Source: Rhodospirillales bacterium
GTDB taxonomy: Bacteria; Pseudomonadota; Alphaproteobacteria; Rhodospirillales; 2-02-FULL-58-16
Direction: 5' to 3'
Assembly (NCBI GenBank): GCA_021775195.1
Contig: JAJFIG010000146.1
Coordinates: forward strand, 1 to 6,813
Length of the DNA stretch: 6,813 bases
Shown: positions 5,318 to 6,813 of the stretch, piece by piece
How the letters are laid out: each line of letters opens with the position of its first letter
Position numbering within the stretch: position 1 is the stretch's first letter
Translations under genes and position numbers: made by a program
The notes under the pieces: generated by a model
The model's database searches: none
The model's input: only the letters and a program-made list of their open reading frames with translations
What the model was told of the DNA's origin: nothing

Positions 5318-5839
5318 CTATTTCCCGAAGGTCTTGGCACCGACGACGCGCTGGGAGATCAGCACCGCCGACAACCCGGGGCCGTCGAAGGCGGTGCGGG
5401 CGGCGGCGGCCACCGTATCGGCGATGCGGGCGGTGTCGTCGACGGGGTAGACGACGACGCCGGCGAGGCCGAGAACGTCGGCGGAGATCTGGCCCATGGG
5501 CACCTGCCAGGGATTGAATTCGCCCCACTGGCCGCGCATGGTCACCAGGATCGGAAGCGGGAACCGGCAGGCGCGGGCCAGGGAAAGCATGTTGACGCAG
5601 TTGCCGATGCCGCTGCTCTGCATCAACAGCACGCCGCGCTGCCCGCCGAGCCAGGCTCCGGCCAGGAAGGCGATACCCTCCTCCTCGGTAGTCAGGGAAA
5701 CCGCGGTGAGCGCGTTGCTGTCACGGCACAACTCGATCAGCCGGGTGTGCCCGGCATCGGGAACGTAGGCCACCTGCTTGACGTCCATATCGAGCAGGAC
5801 GCGGAATATGTCATCCGGCCAGGTGGCGGCGGTATTCAT
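5318..5839 (-). CDS. Split thiamine-diphosphate decarboxylase, pyrimidine-binding (alpha/ComD-like) subunit
   Basis: A 173-residue protein equal to the N-terminal pyrimidine-binding domain of ThDP-dependent decarboxylases, like sulfopyruvate decarboxylase alpha (ComD). YVPDAGHTRLIELC (25-38) forms the substrate-side loop. LTTEEEGIAFLAGAWLGG (49-66) carries the glutamate that activates the ThDP aminopyrimidine (one of E52-E54). LLMQSSGIGN (71-80) is the next family motif, close to the MQNSGLGN form. It has no ThDP diphosphate motif and no central domain, so it cannot work alone and should pair with the ThDP-binding subunit encoded 11 bp downstream. Start ATG 5839 follows GGAG at 6 nt. The two genes together encode only about 374 residues, against 500-600 for single-chain enzymes such as benzoylformate decarboxylase, so the middle domain is absent. 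Sulfopyruvate, phosphonopyruvate and other 2-oxo acids remain possible. Confidence 0.88.
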   Translation of the reverse strand: MNTAATWPDDIFRVLLDMDVKQVAYVPDAGHTRLIELCRDSNALTAVSLTTEEEGIAFLAGAWLGGQRGVLLMQSSGIGNCVNMLSLARACRFPLPILVTMRGQWGEFNPWQVPMGQISADVLGLAGVVVYPVDDTARIADTVAAAARTAFDGPGLSAVLISQRVVGAKTFGK

Positions 5840-5941
5840 CTCTTGCTCCGGGGCTGTGGCGCAACCAGGAAAATCCAGTCGGGCAGAGATGGATTAGCAC
5901 GGAAACGCCCGTATTTCCAGCCGACAGCTATATCGGCGGCT
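5840..5941 (-). other. 102-bp gap within the minus-strand gene run
   Basis: This is the longest gap in the five-gene run. It holds an inverted repeat of 6-bp arms (5872-5877 and 5890-5895, 12-nt loop), which on the minus strand is followed by only two more T residues. It also holds a weak 5-bp GGAAA/TTTCC dyad (5901-5905 and 5914-5918). Neither is a convincing terminator. The gap could hold a second promoter for the decarboxylase genes, but I see no clear -35/-10 pair. Continuous transcription from the lyase gene is the simpler reading. Confidence 0.35.
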
Positions 5942-6813
5942 TCAGGGGCCGCTACCGATGTTTTCAGCGATCCCGATCACCCGCCGGGCCTGGATGACGA
6001 CGGGATAGTCGATGAACTGGCCGTCGAGCTGGATGGAGGCGGAGCCGCTGGCTTCGGCTTCCTCGAAGGCGGCGACGATTGCCCTGGCCCGGGCGACCGC
6101 GTCGGCGCTCGGCGTGAAGACGCCGTTGATGGGGTCCACCTGTTCGGGATGGATGCACATCTTGCCCTGGAACCCCATGGTGCGGACCTCCTCGGCGGAC
6201 CGCTTGAGGGCCTCGGCGTGTTCGGCGCCCAGACGGATGAAGACGGTGTCGATGGGCGGCTCCAGGCCGGCAACGCGGGACTGAAGCACGATGGCGGCGC
6301 GCACCGGGGCGAGCTCGGTCTCGTCGGCCGTCCACACCATGCCCATGTCGAGGGTGTAATCGGCGGCACCGAAGGACAGGCGCTTTATCCTGGAGCCGGC
6401 GGTGCAGATCTCGGCCAGGGCCGCCGCCCCCGGACCGGTCTCGATGATGGGGATCAGGTCGATGGTGCCGGGGGCGATGCCGTGCTGGCGCTCCAACTGG
6501 ACGAGCAGCCAGTCGATGGTCAGCAACTGGGCCGCCGACTCGACCTTGGGCAGGACGATGCCGTCGAGCCACGGCCCCACCGTCTCCATCAGGTCGCCGT
6601 AACAGTACGGCGTGTCGTAGGCGTTGACGCGGACATAGCCGAGGCAGGAGCGCGGCCGCTTCATGGCCTCGACGATGGGCGCCCGGGTCGCCGCCTTCTC
6701 GGAGATGGCGACGGCGTCCTCGAGATCCAGGATCACGGCGTCGGCGCCGATGGTGAAGACCTTCTCGACCCGGCGCGGGTGGTTGCCGGGGGCGAAGAGG
6801 AAGGTGCGGAAGG
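5942..6813 (-). CDS. HpcH/HpaI aldolase / citrate lyase beta (CitE-like) family protein (partial, 5' end beyond right edge)
   Basis: 289 complete codons are visible, nearly the whole protein. The reading frame continues past the GTG at 6736 to the window edge as FRTFLFAPGNHPRRVEKVF, the usual N-terminus of CitE-like proteins, so only a few residues should be missing and GTG 6736 is not the start. The family cleaves or forms C-C bonds in citryl-CoA, malyl-CoA or similar acyl-CoAs using Mg2+. Landmarks in order are GADAVILDLEDAV (the phosphate/acid-side motif), YVRVNA with the conserved substrate-binding Arg, LPKVES, IIETGPGA with the metal-binding Glu, SFGAADYTLDMG with the metal-binding Asp, and GKMCIHPEQVDPIN near the end. 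All key residues are present. It heads the visible run leading to the split decarboxylase. The acyl group, and whether CoA is used, cannot be told from sequence. No citD/citF partners are visible, so a role as a citrate lyase subunit is unlikely. Confidence 0.9.
   Translation of the reverse strand, partial: FRTFLFAPGNHPRRVEKVFTIGADAVILDLEDAVAISEKAATRAPIVEAMKRPRSCLGYVRVNAYDTPYCYGDLMETVGPWLDGIVLPKVESAAQLLTIDWLLVQLERQHGIAPGTIDLIPIIETGPGAAALAEICTAGSRIKRLSFGAADYTLDMGMVWTADETELAPVRAAIVLQSRVAGLEPPIDTVFIRLGAEHAEALKRSAEEVRTMGFQGKMCIHPEQVDPINGVFTPSADAVARARAIVAAFEEAEASGSASIQLDGQFIDYPVVIQARRVIGIAENIGSGP

Noticed and set aside
5307..5528. N-terminal extension of the beta decarboxylase subunit to 5528
   Set aside because: The extra 74 codons are Arg-rich shadow sequence lying over the alpha subunit gene. 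ATG 5306 has a strong ribosome binding site and gives the normal family N-terminus.
1..6813. CRISPR array, tRNA/rRNA, insertion sequence or phage signature
   Set aside because: No regularly spaced repeats, tRNA-like fold, transposase or integrase motif, or terminal inverted repeats were seen on reading through.

Overview
The window is GC-rich (about 65% G+C in the central genes) and densely packed, with Shine-Dalgarno-led genes and very short intergenic gaps. Composition, codon use and gene families fit a Gram-negative environmental bacterium, most likely an alphaproteobacterium. That assignment is an inference, because no RNA gene or marker gene is present.

Layout. (1) Bases 1-318, minus strand: the 5' end of a DppD/OppD-type ATPase gene of a peptide/solute ABC importer, running off the left edge. 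(2) Bases 319-729: a divergent intergenic region of about 410 bp, only about 51% G+C, with short repeats but no convincing gene. (3) Bases 730-1997, plus strand: two translationally coupled genes, a carboxymuconolactone-decarboxylase-family protein and a 3-hydroxyisobutyrate-dehydrogenase-family oxidoreductase. (4) Bases 1994-6813, minus strand: a five-gene run. In transcription order it holds a CitE/HpcH-type C-C lyase (5' end beyond the right edge), the two halves of a split thiamine-diphosphate decarboxylase (ComD-like then ComE-like), an FMN-dependent 2-hydroxy-acid dehydrogenase/oxidase, and a TcuA-like FAD flavoprotein. The last gene meets the plus-strand pair tail to tail, and their stop codons overlap.

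Function. The families together suggest a catabolic island for a small carboxylic acid. The FMN enzyme would oxidise a 2-hydroxy acid to a 2-oxo acid, and the split ThDP enzyme would decarboxylate that to an aldehyde. The CitE-like lyase would cleave or form a C-C bond in an acyl-CoA or free acid. The TcuA-like flavoprotein would desaturate a carboxylate, and the 3-hydroxyacid dehydrogenase would interconvert a 3-hydroxy acid and a semialdehyde. The divergent ABC transporter could bring in the substrate. The actual substrate cannot be read from the sequence. Sulfolactate/sulfopyruvate, phosphonopyruvate-like, mandelate/benzoylformate-like and tricarballylate-like acids are all possible. No regulator, aldehyde dehydrogenase, CoA ligase or TcuB partner lies in the window. 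No tRNA, rRNA, CRISPR array, insertion sequence or prophage feature was seen.
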